A DNA stretch of 64,000 bases from Fusarium oxysporum f. sp. lycopersici 4287 (lineage: Eukaryota; Ascomycota; Sordariomycetes; Hypocreales; Nectriaceae): contig NC_030997.1 of the NCBI RefSeq assembly GCF_000149955.1, positions 1,097,535-1,161,534 on the forward strand. The letters run 5' to 3'. A program made the translations under genes and the position numbers. Numbering within the stretch: position 1 is the first letter of the stretch; each line of letters opens with the position of its first letter. Below are positions 1-11,406 of this stretch, piece after piece. The notes under the pieces are model-generated. The model searched no databases. It saw only the letters and a list, made by a program, of their open reading frames with translations, and was not told the origin of the DNA.

Positions 1-636
1 AAGCAGTTATAAGATCGATGGTTGTTATTGAGGCTCCTGTGAAGTCTTTATCATTATTTATAGACGTTATCTTGACTTCCTTCGTCTTGATATGACTCTA
101 TCGTTACAATGAAGCTGCATTCAATGGTTCTCACTAGCTCGTCACTAATCCAAGATAGGTTGGTCGGCAGAGAAAAGTCCACGCCACTTTCACATCGACC
201 CAAGGCCTGGGGACTCACATGAGCACGCTATCCCGGGCTAGGCTGGTCGGGAGAGAAACGGCAACGCGGTGCATTCCGGGGAAGGCTTAACCTGGCTGCC
301 CGGGAGAGAAACGAGGCGCTTGCGTGGAATGATGGCAGCTGTAAACGATAGCAGGCTAGTTCATCATTGGTGGTTGCTGTCCTGACGTTATCTTCCCCGC
401 ATTCGAGACCAGGATCTAGATTGCAGTCTTGGGTCAAGTTGCTTTGTGTATTCGCTTTGGGAAATTGGTTAATTATAGACCTTCCTGTTCTCAGTTCTAC
501 CATCCAGCTCTCCCTTTAAAGCATTGTTCCCAAATTGGTTCCTATTTTGCATCTTGGCATTGTTCCTATATTCTCCAGTCCATGATCGCGCCACATTCTC
601 AAGAAAGATATCATCTACCTCCGAACTCCACTGGAT
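1..636. other. Intergenic / promoter region of the first permease
   Basis: No convincing gene is seen. A short motif close to GGGAGAGAAAC recurs three times (near 165, 249 and 301), each time beside a C/G-rich stretch, and TTCCGGGG lies near 275. The repeats could be upstream elements of the permease that starts at 637, but their spacing (about 84 and 52 bp) is irregular and no function is claimed. The short open frames on either strand here have no recognisable domain and look like chance frames. Confidence 0.5.
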
Positions 637-2577
637 ATGGATCCCCCTAAAGAAGACATCAAGGCTGAGCCAATCTGCTACGATGGATCCGTTCTCGAGG
701 GCAGCCAGTCTCAGTATGACACTGACGATGCGTATCTCAAGTCCCTCGGAAAGTCGGCTGAGTTGCATCGCGTCTACAACTTCTGGACATGTGAGTCTTC
801 TTCAGCAGTTCCTTGGTTTTCAATACTGACAGCAGTACAGTATGCGCATACCAGGTCATGATCAGTGCGACATGGACGTGCGTCGTCGTTTTCTACGGTG
901 TGATCTTTGACGTCGGTGGACCAGCCTCGCTTCTCTACGGATCCATCATCGTCGCAATCGGCCAAACCCTACTCATGGCCTCACTCGCTGAATACTGTGG
1001 CATCTGGCCTACTGCAGGTGGTCAGCAGTTCTACGTCCAGAAACTCGCTACCGAAAAGTACCGACCGTTCCTCTCATACTTCGTCGGTTGGTGTCTGCTT
1101 CTAGCCGAGACTGCCACTGGCTCTTCTTGTGCCTTGAATACCGCCAACATCATTGGTACCATGGTGTCCATATTTCACCCAAATATTGACTGGAAGGTAT
1201 TGAGACTCCCCCCTTGATGTGATGCCATGCGCTGACTCTCTAAGCCTTACCAAACCTTTTTGATATATCTTGGATTGCTGGTTATCCCATTCCTGATGAA
1301 CTTGAAGCCCAGCGCACTCCCTTTCTACAGCACCGTCGGCGCCGTTTTTACAATCCTTGGCTTCTTTGGCTGGGCTATCACTCTCCTTGCCACAGCCCCA
1401 AAAGCCAGTGCGAAATTCGTATTTACTCAGTTTATCAACAATTCGGGATACACGAATAACGGATGGGTGTTCATACTCAGTTTTTACAGCCCTCTGTATG
1501 GCCTTTATGGTACGGATAGCATGATGCATTTGGTTGAGGAGATGAAGAATGCCTCTCAAGACGCACCAGTAAGTATCTTTGCGTAGTCAAGGTTTGACTT
1601 ACTGACACTACACAGAGAGCCATGGTTTGGTCTATGGTCCTTTCTGGCGTTGCTACTATCGTCACTGATCTCATCCTACTGTTCTGCTGCGGCAATTATG
1701 CTGAGTATGTAACAGCCTTGTAAGTTCTCCTTAACCTTATTGTTATGACTCAAGCTTATGGCTAGGTCACCATACGTCACTTGGTTCTCGGACGTCGCGG
1801 GCAATGAGTATGCCGGGATCTATGTCGCAATAGTGTTTGGTGTCGTAAACGTAAGTCAACTCGCCTCATTTTGTAGTCATCATGACTAAAGTCCCATGCT
1901 CCAGCTTCTTGTTTGCACTGGCATCCTGTCTTCATGTTCCCGTCTTGGCTGGCGCATGGCGGAGGACAAGGCATTCCCATGGTCTCATCGCCTACAGAAG
2001 ATCGATCATAAGCTACAGATTCCCTTGAACTTTATCTTTGCCATCATGGTGGTTGAAGTCATCATTGGCCTCATTTCTTTAGGCAGTGAATTGGCCTACA
2101 ACGCCATCGTCAGTGGTGCTGGTGTTTGTTTCGCCCTTGCCTACGCGATACCAGTTACGGTGGTTAGTACAGTTCATTCACGTAATCATTTGGCTGCTGA
2201 CTCTTCCAACAGGCTCTTGTCCGAGGTCGCTCAATTCTCCCCCCTCGCCCTCACTTTGATCTTGGCAGATGGGGATATTTTGTGAACTACATTTCTGTTG
2301 CCTGGGCCTTACTGACTATTGTCATCTATGTGTCAGTTCTACCTCATAAAAGTGTCCATTAAGATATCATTGCTGATTCCTTACTAGCATGCCGCTGTAT
2401 CTTCCAGTCACAGGTGAAAACATTGGGAACATGAACTGGGCCGCACTCATTGTTGGGGCAACGTTCCTATTTTCTGGTGTTTGGTGGGTGTTCGGTGCAA
2501 GATTCAGATACCTGAAGGAAACCTCCTTTGATACGGAGCCGATCCCTGCGGCGGGAGAGCAGTCCAGTAGTTCTTGA
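637..2577 (+). CDS. APC-family amino acid / choline-type permease
   Basis: Predicted plasma-membrane amino acid or choline/GABA-type permease of the fungal APC superfamily. Eight exons join in frame (introns 791-840, 1197-1244, 1569-1615, 1720-1765, 1851-1904, 2163-2212, 2332-2387) to give 529 aa. The first 50 residues are hydrophilic and cytosolic-like. They are followed by the conserved run GGPASLLYGSIIVAIGQ and the PTAGGQQFYVQKLA motif, typical of the permease core, and then a series of hydrophobic segments. The sequence SFYSPLYGLYGTDSMMHLVEEM matches the conserved mid-protein region where related permeases read GYDAATHMSEE. The start at 637 is the first ATG of the open exon. All splice sites fit GT-AG consensus. 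The substrate cannot be told from sequence. No lesion is seen, in contrast to the second permease at 22.9 kb. Confidence 0.88.
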
Positions 2578-2854
2578 CGCCACTAGATCTTTGCTGGAGT
2601 AGCTAGAATAAAAGTAGAAAGTAAACATTAAACATTTTGTTACAAATTGTAAATCTGTATCTTACCACCACACAGAACCATACCCTTCCATGTAGTCATT
2701 ACGTTACCAAGATAGAAACACACAGCCATATAATCTGACAACCGTCCCTGCCATGTAGGCGTCAAACTCCAATTTCCCTGAAGCCTCGATCGCTCATATT
2801 TGAAGTCCGTTAACATCCTCTCCATTCCACAAACTGTCTTATGCTTCCAGCCCA

Positions 2855-3160
2855 TCACTCGTCTCGATGAACTGATTCGAAACGGAGACGTCGACAATCA
2901 AGTTCATCTTTGACTACCATCACTCGTTTGCACGATAACCCATGGGAAATACATGCCTCCTGGGATGACCCAAGTTCTAGCAGGTGGCGTACTGGCTGCG
3001 ACAACACATCTCCCAAACAATACCATATATCCACTGTCCCATGGTCGTAAAAATAAAAAAGCCGTCTCCGAGACTCATCAGCTCCGAAACCCGTGACCAA
3101 CCAGGCGACAGTATCGACATCGAAATTCTCGTCCTCCACACAATACAAGCTGGCGCTCAT
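2855..3160 (-). CDS. Hypothetical 101-aa protein (uncertain model)
   Basis: An open frame starts with an ATG in a good fungal context (CAAACATGAGC) just after a pyrimidine-rich stretch that could be a promoter or 5' leader. The product is acidic at the N-terminus (VEDENFDVDT) and then reads RRRLFYFYDHGTVDIWYCLGD, which looks coding, but I recognise no family. A second open frame on the same strand (2897 down to 2640) could be a further exon. The frame just upstream (3552 down to 3157) may belong to the same locus. No splice model is clearly better than the others, so boundaries are unreliable. It may be part of the decayed gene at 3468-4197. Confidence 0.3.
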   Translation of the reverse strand: MSASLYCVEDENFDVDTVAWLVTGFGADESRRRLFYFYDHGTVDIWYCLGDVLSQPVRHLLELGSSQEACISHGLSCKRVMVVKDELDCRRLRFESVHRDE

Positions 3161-3467
3161 GTTTGCGAATCGTTGGAGAGAAAGAGAGAGGGCGCTGACC
3201 GGTTCTGCGGAAGGTGCTCGGCGTCGGCGGGGTGTGACGGGATTGACCCAGCGGCCATACTCAAGCTGATCGTCTCGGTGTTGGGCAAGTCTCCAGTCTT
3301 CGGCGGTAGGGGAAAGGTTCTGTCTAATGGGGGAGGGAGCGTCGCGAACGTTGTTCTCCCAATTCGATGGGGCTGGCTCTCGCAGTTGAGGGCTTTGTGA
3401 AAGGTGGGCATCATGTACGGGGATGGCTGGCGGTGAAGACTCCCTCGGGCAGTTTCCACCATCCTGT

Positions 3468-4197
3468 TCAACAGGCCCTTGATCGTTGCTGGGAGGCTCT
3501 GGCGGACCTGTACCATAGATCTGGTTGCTGAGGCTCTAGTGACCGTTCCCATGGATTCTGTGGTTTGGGTTCGCTAGCAGCTTCAGGAAGTTGATCAACC
3601 CAATTTTCATCTACCATTTCCGACTTCACCTGAGGCTCAGGGTTTCTGAGAATGTCCTCAGTGGAGAATAGTGATGTCAGCCATACAGCTTTCTTATTCT
3701 TCCTCCATCCTTTGGGTCCGTGGGGACCAAGTCGCTCAAGTATGTGAATCTGAAGTTCCTTCGTTTTGTTCTTCCATCGGTCTAGATAACGACCCATAGG
3801 CGCTCCCCCAACATATCGCCATGGGAAGATCGGGAACGGGGAAATGCTTTTGACTAGCAACAAAAGTTAGCAAGCAAATCACACAAGTTGTGGTTGAGAA
3901 CCTACACCAGATGGCCCAGACCCAAAAGTCTACAATGTAATCATAGAAACGGCCACGCGGATGCAAGTTGAACTCTTTCACAAACTATGTGTTGATTATC
4001 TTTTTGCATTCCTTGTGGAGGTCTTTCAATTCGTTTGAATGGGTTTCTTCGCGCATCCATCTGAGAAACTCAAACATATAAACACGCCTGCGCTTCGGAA
4101 CTGCATTGGCAGCAACCAAAGGTTGCGAGAATAAGCCAGTGTTGCCCGGGCTCCCCGATGCGCAGAGCCTGTGTGGCTGTTGAAGAAGCGGGGGCAT
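3468..4197 (-). pseudogene. Uncharacterised gene with an in-frame TAG
   Basis: Reading from the ATG at 4197, the frame stays open for 70 codons, meets TAG at 3987-3985, and then continues in the same frame as FVKEFNLHPRGRFYDYIVDFW. A clean intron (3905-3854, GTAGGT donor, TGCTAAC branch site, TTGCTAG acceptor) then joins in frame to SKSISPFPIFPWRYVGGAPM and a charged segment rich in K, E and W. Coding character on both sides of the stop suggests a nonsense mutation (CAG to TAG would fit), though a poorly defined intron removing the stop cannot be excluded. One hydrophobic stretch (IVDFWVWAIW) might be membrane-associated. No known family is recognised. The 3' end near 3468 may itself be a frameshift, because coding-like sequence continues in another frame. 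Confidence 0.42.
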
Positions 4198-4923
4198 GCT
4201 GGGCGACGAGAATAGTGAGGCGAGAAAATGAGTTGACAGCGACTAGGGGATCCAGGTTGGTTGAAGCAATTCTGATTGTATTTGAAGCAAGGATTGATAA
4301 GTGATATGGTTTTGTAGGACGGAAGCGAAGGCAAACCAAACAAATGCTGAACCACAGCGGTATCGGCGGGTCACGTGCTCGGTGCCGTTATAGGAGTTCG
4401 CATGCGAGTTGGCAGCTGTCGGTCACTGTCAAGGCAAACATCTTTAAGACGATATTAATCTCGGCAGTGCCAAGCTGAAACACTGCAGTGCATACTCCTC
4501 TGCATTGGCTTGTGACCCTAACGCTCCTAGAAAAGGTCAGTGTCATCCATCAAAAGGAAACCAAAGTGATCGTCAAGATGCTAGATATAAATAGTTGAAC
4601 AAGAGGCTGCGGCGGCTGGCTGTCTTCAGTGTGTTGGGAGAACAAATCCTCCGACATGTAGCCCATACGACAGAGTAGGGTGTCAATATTGATTCTTAGC
4701 ACGGGTAGGAGTGATATAGGAACAGATAGATTTCTTCCATCTCGATTCTTATCATCCACAAGCTAAGAGCCTTTTGACTGTATCGATATGACAGCCAACA
4801 TTGAATACAGATCCGTGGTGCAAATTTATGACGGATATGGCGGAATAGCCATAACCAAGTGGAAATATAGATATCCAACACAGCATAGATTTCGAGAAAG
4901 GCTGTCTAGACTGTCTAATGCCC
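4198..4923. other. Intergenic region, no gene seen
   Basis: Between the decayed gene and the lactonase 3' end I see only short, unsupported open frames on the minus strand. The sequence has no repeats or RNA genes that I can identify. The part nearest 4924 is presumably the 3' untranslated region of the lactonase gene. Confidence 0.5.
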
Positions 4924-6224
4924 CTATTCGTCCCAGATAGTGGCGACAACATCTCCTGTAAGCTTCACCTGCGCCAACTTGCCGCCCTCCTGTTCCGTAA
5001 TGATCTTGCCGCTCTTGACATCGCGCTTCCAAATGACAACGGTCTGGTTGACCTGATGACCAACCGCAATCTTGTCACCGGCCTTGTTGAATGAGAACTG
5101 GCGGGGAAGATATCCGCCAGATGGGACAGCCTGGATAGGCTTCAGAGTGCCATTCTCATTGATCCGAAAGACTGTGAGGGTGTCGGAAGGACCAGATCCT
5201 CGCTGGGGAGAGTTGGCGAAAGACTTCTCGCGGTTGGTGACGATCACGAAGCGCTGGTCAGGCTGGTTGAAAGTCAGTAGGATTCACACGGAAAATATGT
5301 AGTGACTTACGCTCATGGCAATTTCGCTGATGGGAGCCGTGTTTGGAGGAAAGCTAGCGTTCAGCGATGGAATTTCAAAGACCTTTGTGAAGGAGAGACC
5401 AGTGCGGGTATACTTGACGCTGTAAGAGTACACCTTCTGGTCAAGTTCACCGTTGAAGAAGAAGAAAGTCGCGCCATTCGCCATAATTCTGAAGAATCCA
5501 TGGCGGGGTCCAGAACCACGAGGAGCGCTCAAGCTGCCCACCTCAGCAATGGGAGTGAGAGTGTTCTTGTCGTAAGTAAAGACGCGGCAGACATCACCAC
5601 CAAGATCGGGTGTAATGACATACTTTCCAGTAGGGTCAAGAATGACATGGTGAAGATGGCTTGCTTCCTGGCGGTCTGCAATTGGGCCAGTCTGGCTAAT
5701 TTTCGTGGTAAGCTCTTGAAGTGGCGCGGTGCCGACAATTGTGCCTTTGTCGCCGAGACCATAAAGCGATGCTACACCTGGAGTGCTGCGGCATGTGAGT
5801 AACTTCAATTCTAAGGATTATTAACAACCTACTATGAAGCACTGAAATAACCACGTTTTCCGCTTGCACCAGTAACGATCCCGCCTGCAACAGCGCCTCC
5901 CGTGATGGACTTGACGCGAGAAACGCGCTTCAAAACACCCTTTTCTCCAATGGTGAACGAGTTCAATGAACCAGGCGGTTGGAAGTTGAGACCGCGATCC
6001 AGACAATAAAGCACGTTGCTAGGCTTGTCAAGGGTGAGCCAACTGGGTCCGGGAGAACAGTCGGTCGTTTTCGAGGTGACGGAGAGGTCGAAGCCTTTCG
6101 CGGATTCGGTGAGGCTCAGAGTGCTCAGATTGCCGCCGTAGTCCGCTACGAAAAGGTTGACGGCTTGGCTAGGCATTGCCAAAACGGCAGAGCCTAGAAG
6201 CACACTGAGTAGTTTACCATGCAT
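4924..6224 (-). CDS. Secreted lactonase-family beta-propeller protein
   Basis: Three exons (6224-5833, 5785-5311, 5262-4924) splice in frame to 401 aa. The N-terminus MHGKLLSVLLGSAVLAMPSQA is a signal peptide with a likely cleavage after SQA, so secretion is predicted. The rest resembles the seven-bladed propeller 'lactonase' family (6-phosphogluconolactonase / fungal carboxymuconate lactonising enzyme fold). Family-like features are SHLHHVILDPTGKYVITPDLG, APRGSGPRHGFF and YLPRQFSFNKAGDKIAVGHQ, the repeating blade motifs. Family members open or close lactone rings, or act on muconates, but the secreted subgroup is largely uncharacterised. The gene neighbours an aromatic ring-cleavage group, which fits a lactone or muconate substrate by inference only. 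The start is the ATG immediately before the signal peptide. A perfect CGG-N11-CCG palindrome lies about 85-105 bp upstream. Confidence 0.85.
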
Positions 6225-6308
6225 TTTGATGAACAGGACACGAGGTGAAGAGAGCAAGGAACAAAATTCATCACCTTTGAGCAAGGCACGGCATAAAGTT
6301 ATATTATC

Positions 6309-6329
6309 CTCGGAGGATAGTCCTCCGAG
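6309..6329. promoter_or_regulatory. Perfect CGG-N11-CCG palindrome upstream of lactonase
   Basis: The arms CTCGGAGGA (6309-6317) and TCCTCCGAG (6321-6329) form a perfect inverted repeat around TAG. The core is CGG, 11 bases, CCG, which is the spacing used by Gal4-type Zn2Cys6 dimers. It lies 85-105 bp upstream of the lactonase start codon. A Zn2Cys6 gene sits 2.5 kb away. Binding is inferred from form and position only. Confidence 0.55.
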
Positions 6330-6724
6330 TACTACAGAAGTTAAAGATCCACGGATATCCAGGGTATATTTGAGTTCGGTTGTCGGGCAGATTCCCCGCG
6401 ATGGAGAGATGTATATCCTCCAATGATGAGGTCACTGCTTGGTATCCTGGCACGCTTGTCTTTAATTAACCTCAATTATGCCACGACCCTTGTATTAAAC
6501 CTTTACGAAACTTGAAACGATGCTAGGAGTTAAGATGGTAGGTTTTCCGTGGTGATCCTTTTTCCGTTCCCCGCTTTTCCGTGAGGACTCTAGCCTAAGA
6601 AGGGTTCTAGAAAGTCAATTCAGCGGAGCGAATTGTTCCTTGCACAGGTGATGAAGAGTGTCGCGAATGAACGGTATCCGTTAAACAGCTATAATAAAAT
6701 TGAGGCAAGATAAAGCAAAAAGAA

Positions 6725-6796
6725 TGATCACGCTGGGGATCGAACCCAGAATCTTCTGATTCGTAGTCAGACGCCTTGCCATTGGGCCACGCGACC
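6725..6796 (-). tRNA. tRNA-Arg (ACG)
   Basis: The 72-nt minus-strand sequence folds as a cloverleaf. The acceptor strand GGTCGCG pairs with CGTGATC (with G-U pairs), the discriminator is A, the D arm contains CCCAATGGCAAGG, the anticodon loop is CTACGAA with anticodon ACG, and the T arm has GGTTCGATCC. There is no intron. An identical copy is on the plus strand at 22181-22252. Confidence 0.95.
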
Positions 6797-7547
6797 TTGT
6801 CTTTGCTGACTAATACTCAAGCAGCTCATAACCGCGTCCACAAACCGGACTTCGGATCACATCGTCAATTTATGAGCCATATTGACATTGTATCTTCAAT
6901 TAAAGAATTCTTGGAAAGCTGCGCTTATCTGAATATCATTTTTCGGTGTTGAAATAAAGCAAGGTCTCTCTAAGTTAAGATGCACTATCATTTCCAGCGT
7001 GTTGGTAACCATGACTTACATTCAATTCCCAGTGCTCAGTCAACTTCCTTTATGACGATGCTCTACAATCACGCTCTTGGCATGGTGTTACATTCAAACT
7101 CGATACGCAATTAAACAGATGAACTTATTCAGCATGACTAAATACTTTCCTTGAAAACCTGCGACTTCGTTTATCTCCAGAATTAACAGCTTTGTTCTTC
7201 ACGTCGCGGTGCTGCAGCTACCCTATAACTCACGGGTACGATTTTGGCGACCAACGACGACATAGCAAACTCCGTTGACCAATCGAGCCAATGACGTATC
7301 CGATACGACCCGGGGACGAACTGCCGATAATTGTGTCCGGCTGGCGGAAATCCTCAATTTCCGAGATGTGGAGTATCTTCCGACCTCTCAAAACCCGGGT
7401 CCCGAACTCCGGATCACACCGTCCCCACAAAGACGACGTATTGAAACGCGGGGTTTAGAAATGATAAATTGCTTGAGGCGGAACTGAATTGGAGGCTAGA
7501 ACTCATTATACAATTATTTGTCATTTATTCCCATATTCATACTCATT
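6797..7547. other. Intergenic region and dioxygenase promoter
   Basis: No gene is seen. From about 7200 the sequence becomes rich in CCGG, CCCGGG and CGGA elements, including the inverted repeat at 7345-7363. It ends in an A/T-rich leader before the ATG at 7548. The first 400 bp are A/T-rich and featureless. Confidence 0.5.
7345..7363. promoter_or_regulatory. CGGAAAT-N5-ATTTCCG inverted repeat
   Basis: Perfect 7-bp arms, CGGAAAT (7345-7351) and ATTTCCG (7357-7363), are separated by CCTCA, about 185 bp upstream of the dioxygenase start. CGG at one end and CCG at the other is typical of a Zn2Cys6 dimer site. TTTCCG also occurs at 11152 in the regulator/monooxygenase promoter and CGGAAA at 13632 upstream of the hydrolase, so it may be a shared cluster element. 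Confidence 0.45.
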
Positions 7548-8581
7548 ATGGCGGCTCCTGTTAATCTGAAAGATCTCACTATTGATAACATTACCGAGAA
7601 TGTTCACGCCATCAACTCTCAGTGCAGTAATCTGCGCCTGAAGTATATCCTTGAACGAGTTGTCACACATTTGCATGACTTGGCGAGAGAAACAAGACTC
7701 ACTACAGACGAATGGATGACAGCTATCCAATTCCTGACACAAGTTGGTCAGATCTGCACCGATGTCCGACAGGAGTTTATTTTACTATCCGATGTCCTGG
7801 GCCTTTCACTTTTGGTTGACTCAATTGACCACCCGAAGCCGAAGGGCAGCACTGAAGGCACAGTTTTGGGACCTTTCCATACACATGAGGCCGAGCATGT
7901 AAAAGAGGGAAGTCTGATCTCCCAAGATACAGATGGCGAACCTCTTCTTGTTCTATGTACCCTCAAGGATGTCAATGGTTCACCAATTCCTGGAGCCAAG
8001 ATTGACGTCTGGGAGACTGATTCTAAGGGGTTCTACGATGTTCAGCACGCTGACCGGACTGGCCCGGATGGAAGAGCTGTGCTGACGAGTGACGATAATG
8101 GAGACTTTTGGTTCAAGGCTATTGTACCTGTGCCATATCCTATTCCTCATGACGGACCCGTCGGAAAGTTGCTTAAAGTACTGGGCCGACATTGCTACCG
8201 ACCCAGTCATATGCACTTCATGTTCAAAAAAGACGGATACGATCCTCTGATCACGTAAGTCTGCCCTTCTCTGGCACCTCGATTATATTTAACAAATGCC
8301 CTTGTAGCGCACTCTACCTCAAGGACGATCCTTACGAAACTACTGATGCTGTGTTTGGTGTCAAGGACTCGTTGATCGTTAACATCAAGAAGGTTGAAGA
8401 TGAAGAAATGGCGAAGAATTATGGTGTCAAAATCGGTTCCGCCTTGATGACATATGACTTTGTTCTCGTCTCGGATGAAGCGGCTGCGAAACTTAGGAGG
8501 GAGAAGGCTGAGGAGGCAATGGCGAAATTGGGACGGAATTTCAGATTCATTGATGATCTACCTGTTCCGGATGTCGATTAG
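7548..8581 (+). CDS. Intradiol ring-cleavage dioxygenase (catechol/hydroxyquinol 1,2-type)
   Basis: Non-haem Fe(III) enzyme expected to open a catechol or hydroxyquinol ring between the two hydroxyls, giving a muconate or maleylacetate-type product. Two exons (7548-8254, 8308-8581) give 326 aa, normal for this family. Residues 1-100 resemble the helical N-terminal dimerisation domain. The catalytic beta-sandwich follows. Likely iron ligands are Tyr163 in GFYDVQ, Tyr197 in VPYPIP, and His221 and His223 in YRPSHMHF. The GPDGRA and GDFWFKA segments are also conserved in the family. The start ATG at 7548 follows an A/T-rich leader. Which catechol is used cannot be decided. The adjoining FAD monooxygenase and regulator suggest that the substrate is made inside this cluster. 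Confidence 0.93.
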
Positions 8582-8736
8582 AGAATTGTGTAGGCATAGT
8601 GGACAGTTCACCTGATAGTGGCCGCGAGATGCGCTATAGCTAGAGGAATGATGATACAATTACATAATGGACTGTTCATTTTAATTACAACAAATATACA
8701 CATCCGGTTTTAATGCCTGCTCGATCTTTATTCGAC

Positions 8737-11133
8737 TCAGGGCATCATTGACATAGTATCAACATCCAATGCTTCACCATACAACCCATCTAAAGACGGC
8801 ATCTCAAACCCCAATCCGAGAGCATCCTGATCCGCCGCCATGAAATCTTGCAGCAAGTTCGGATCAATGATCGAAGCCAATAACGCATGATCCTGTCCCG
8901 AGACAGCACTCGAAAACTGATCTGTAATACTGTTCAAGTCACCCTGTGTACCATCGAAGAACGGTGGTTCAGTATCACCATCCGGCCTGCTCTGTTGCCG
9001 CTGTACGCACGCTCGCGCTACCTCTAGTCCTTCCTGAATCAGACTCGCACTTCTTCGAGCAACAGTAGCCTCCTCCATTGATTGCAAAATATCATGCGCT
9101 TTGACAGCATCGGCGAGGAGGTCCTCTGATGGAACAGCTGTAGGTCCAAGCATAATGATATACAGAACGATCATCCCGGCATACAGAGTATATGTGGAGT
9201 TGTACCACCAAGTGCGGAAGTAGTGCCGATTTGCATAAGCGTCATACATGACGCAAATCGTCTTACGTGCTGCATCCAAACATAACTCAGCATGAGTAGA
9301 CATGTTAGCTTCTGCCGTGAGCATAGGTTGTTCGAGAAAAGGGCGATGGAGAACGATTCTTGCGTTGAGGTATCTGAGATGAAGTACAAGCTTCTGTTTA
9401 GCTGCCCATTCTTGTTCACGGAATGATACGGCTGTGAAGTCCAAATAAGTAGGTAGCTTAGCTTTCCAGTCGTCAAGCAGGCGATCGAGTTCCTTCGCAA
9501 CAGCGGACTTCTGCAGCAAGGTCAGACCCTTCGAGTCATAGTATAGTTCCTTCGAGATGCGCCGTAGGACAGCAGCGAAATGAACCATCTCATTGATCAT
9601 GGCTGCACTGCAATTTTCCAGATCAGGCTGGTTCGATATCGCAATATCTTGCCCTCTGATATGAGGCAGATCGATCTGGTAATTCCTAGGCTTGCCAAGA
9701 CTATCGCGACGACCTGCACTGCAGCTCATGTCAATCTCGTGAGAGTAAATGCACCACCACGCTTTTCGTGCTGCTTTGCGGTCCTCAATCGAGTTGGATG
9801 GAGTTTCTCTTGCGATACCGATGGCTAGTGCTGTGCGGACGGCATGGCCGCAGTACATGTAGCAAGCGTGAGGTTTGAGGGAGTTCTGACAGTACAAAGA
9901 CTTTACTGGGTCAGCTTCCCGGTTCCACTAAGACTGAGGGCCACATACCATGAGGAGAAGTGTCTGGGCGCTCTCTAAAGAGCAAACCTCAAAGACATCT
10001 CCGAGCAACATCCTGGACTTCCGGAAGTACTTCTTCGAGAGTTCTTGGCTTAATCGAGAAGGATTAAAGTCTTGTCCTTGGGCCGGAAGCTTCATGCAGA
10101 CATTGAGGTCGCGCTCAAAGTCCTGAGTGATACAAGAGCCAGCAACGATCGAACCGACAGCCACGACTATATGGTACAGGGCAAAGAAATGACGTTGGGT
10201 CTTGTTACTTTCCATTGAGGTTTGAGAGCTCCAGACGAGTTCCTCGCATTGCTTGGCGAAAGTAATAGGATCAAGCATAGGGTGAAGATGGTGAAGGTTG
10301 TTGAAGAACTGCCTGATGTATTCGCGCTCTAGTCTTTGCTTCGATGATGATAGCGAGTTGTCTGTGGATGGTCTGTTTTGGCTGGTAGCCGCGGGAGGGT
10401 CATGATGAATCGAGTCCTCAAGTCCCGCGGTTCCCTGTCTCGTCTCAAGAGACGAACGCGCTTGGATCTCATCTTGGGCCCCTGCTCGCGTTGGGGGAGT
10501 CTTTGGTCTCGAAGGAGGTTCCAAGACTTCTCGGTCAGAAAGGAGATTGACAATGGAAATTGGCGACCGTGTAACGAGGCCCTGCCTCGAAACATTCCCG
10601 TCATGAGCGTTGGCAGAAAGGAAGCCGGCATTGCCGCTTGAGTTTGGGTGACCGGGCGGTAGATTTTTCTGAGCATACACGAAGAATTGATTGAGGAGCA
10701 CAAAGTTGGACGATGTACCGTAGAACTCTGTGCCGTGAGTATGCTGATTGATGTCACCGACAACATCACCATCGTCTATACGAGCCAGCCGTCAGTCCCA
10801 AGCATCCAGGGCAAGAATCATGACTATACCTATACGACCCGTTGAATGAGCCTGTTCCAGCGGTTCGCTCCGTCGCGCCGCCTCATCATAATAAGTTCGC
10901 GAAGAAGATAACGGTGACGGCGGCGTATTGCGCTGCACATCGTTCAGCACCGAAACAGTACTCGCCCTCCCATTCTTCCTCCTCAACCCATAGACACAAT
11001 CCCACTCATGTCTCACACAATTAGCACAAGGCTGCTGCTGATCGCATTTCGCCTTCTTCGCGCGACATCTCTGGCACGCATGCGACGCCCGCGGTAGATT
11101 TCGTCGACTTGGTAAAGACCCGGAACTTGTCAT
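8737..11133 (-). CDS. Zn2Cys6 transcription factor, fungal-specific domain
   Basis: Three exons (11133-10830, 10775-9949, 9900-8737) give 764 aa. The binuclear zinc cluster ACQRCRAKKAKCDQQQPCAN (continuing CVRHEWDC) lies near residues 18-46 and is followed by a basic linker. The mid-region from about residue 240 (YIRQFFNNLHHLHPMLDPITF) and the later RKAWWCIYSHEIDMSCSAGR segment mark the fungal-specific transcription factor domain. The acidic, Asp/Met-rich C-terminus could be an activation region. The gene is divergent from the FAD monooxygenase with only 273 bp between start codons, and so is a natural candidate for the pathway-specific regulator of the 4.9-16 kb group. The start ATG at 11133 is in good context (CAAACAATGACA). 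Confidence 0.9.
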
Positions 11134-11406
11134 TGTTTGTGAGAGTGAGAATTTCCGGACTTCCGCCCTCATAAGAAGGAATTGGTGGAAAAGGTACCCC
11201 GCCCCGGCAGTTGCGCTAAGAACTGCCGAGAAATCAAAGTTCCGGGCTTGGGCGGAAGATCGGAGATACTGCCGGAATTGGTGGGTTCCGGGAAAAGCGG
11301 TGCATCGTGCCCTACGTACGAGCTGATAAACATGAGTTGAAAGACGCTGAACGATTGGAAAGTGTCATTTTCATTTCTCATTGAACTTACAGCTTGGATA
11401 TTCGTG
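11134..11406. promoter_or_regulatory. Divergent promoter between regulator and monooxygenase
   Basis: This 273-bp gap separates the start codons of the Zn2Cys6 gene and the FAD monooxygenase. It carries a dense set of TTCCGG, TTCCGC, GGCGGAA and GCCGGAA elements, including ATTTCCG at 11151-11157, which matches one arm of the palindrome at 7345-7363. Co-regulation by a CGG/CCG-binding factor is inferred. Confidence 0.5.

Noticed and set aside
3736..3981. A gene starting at 3981
   Set aside because: The first codon is GTG. The frame is an internal part of the longer gene that begins at 4197 and is spliced at 3905-3854.
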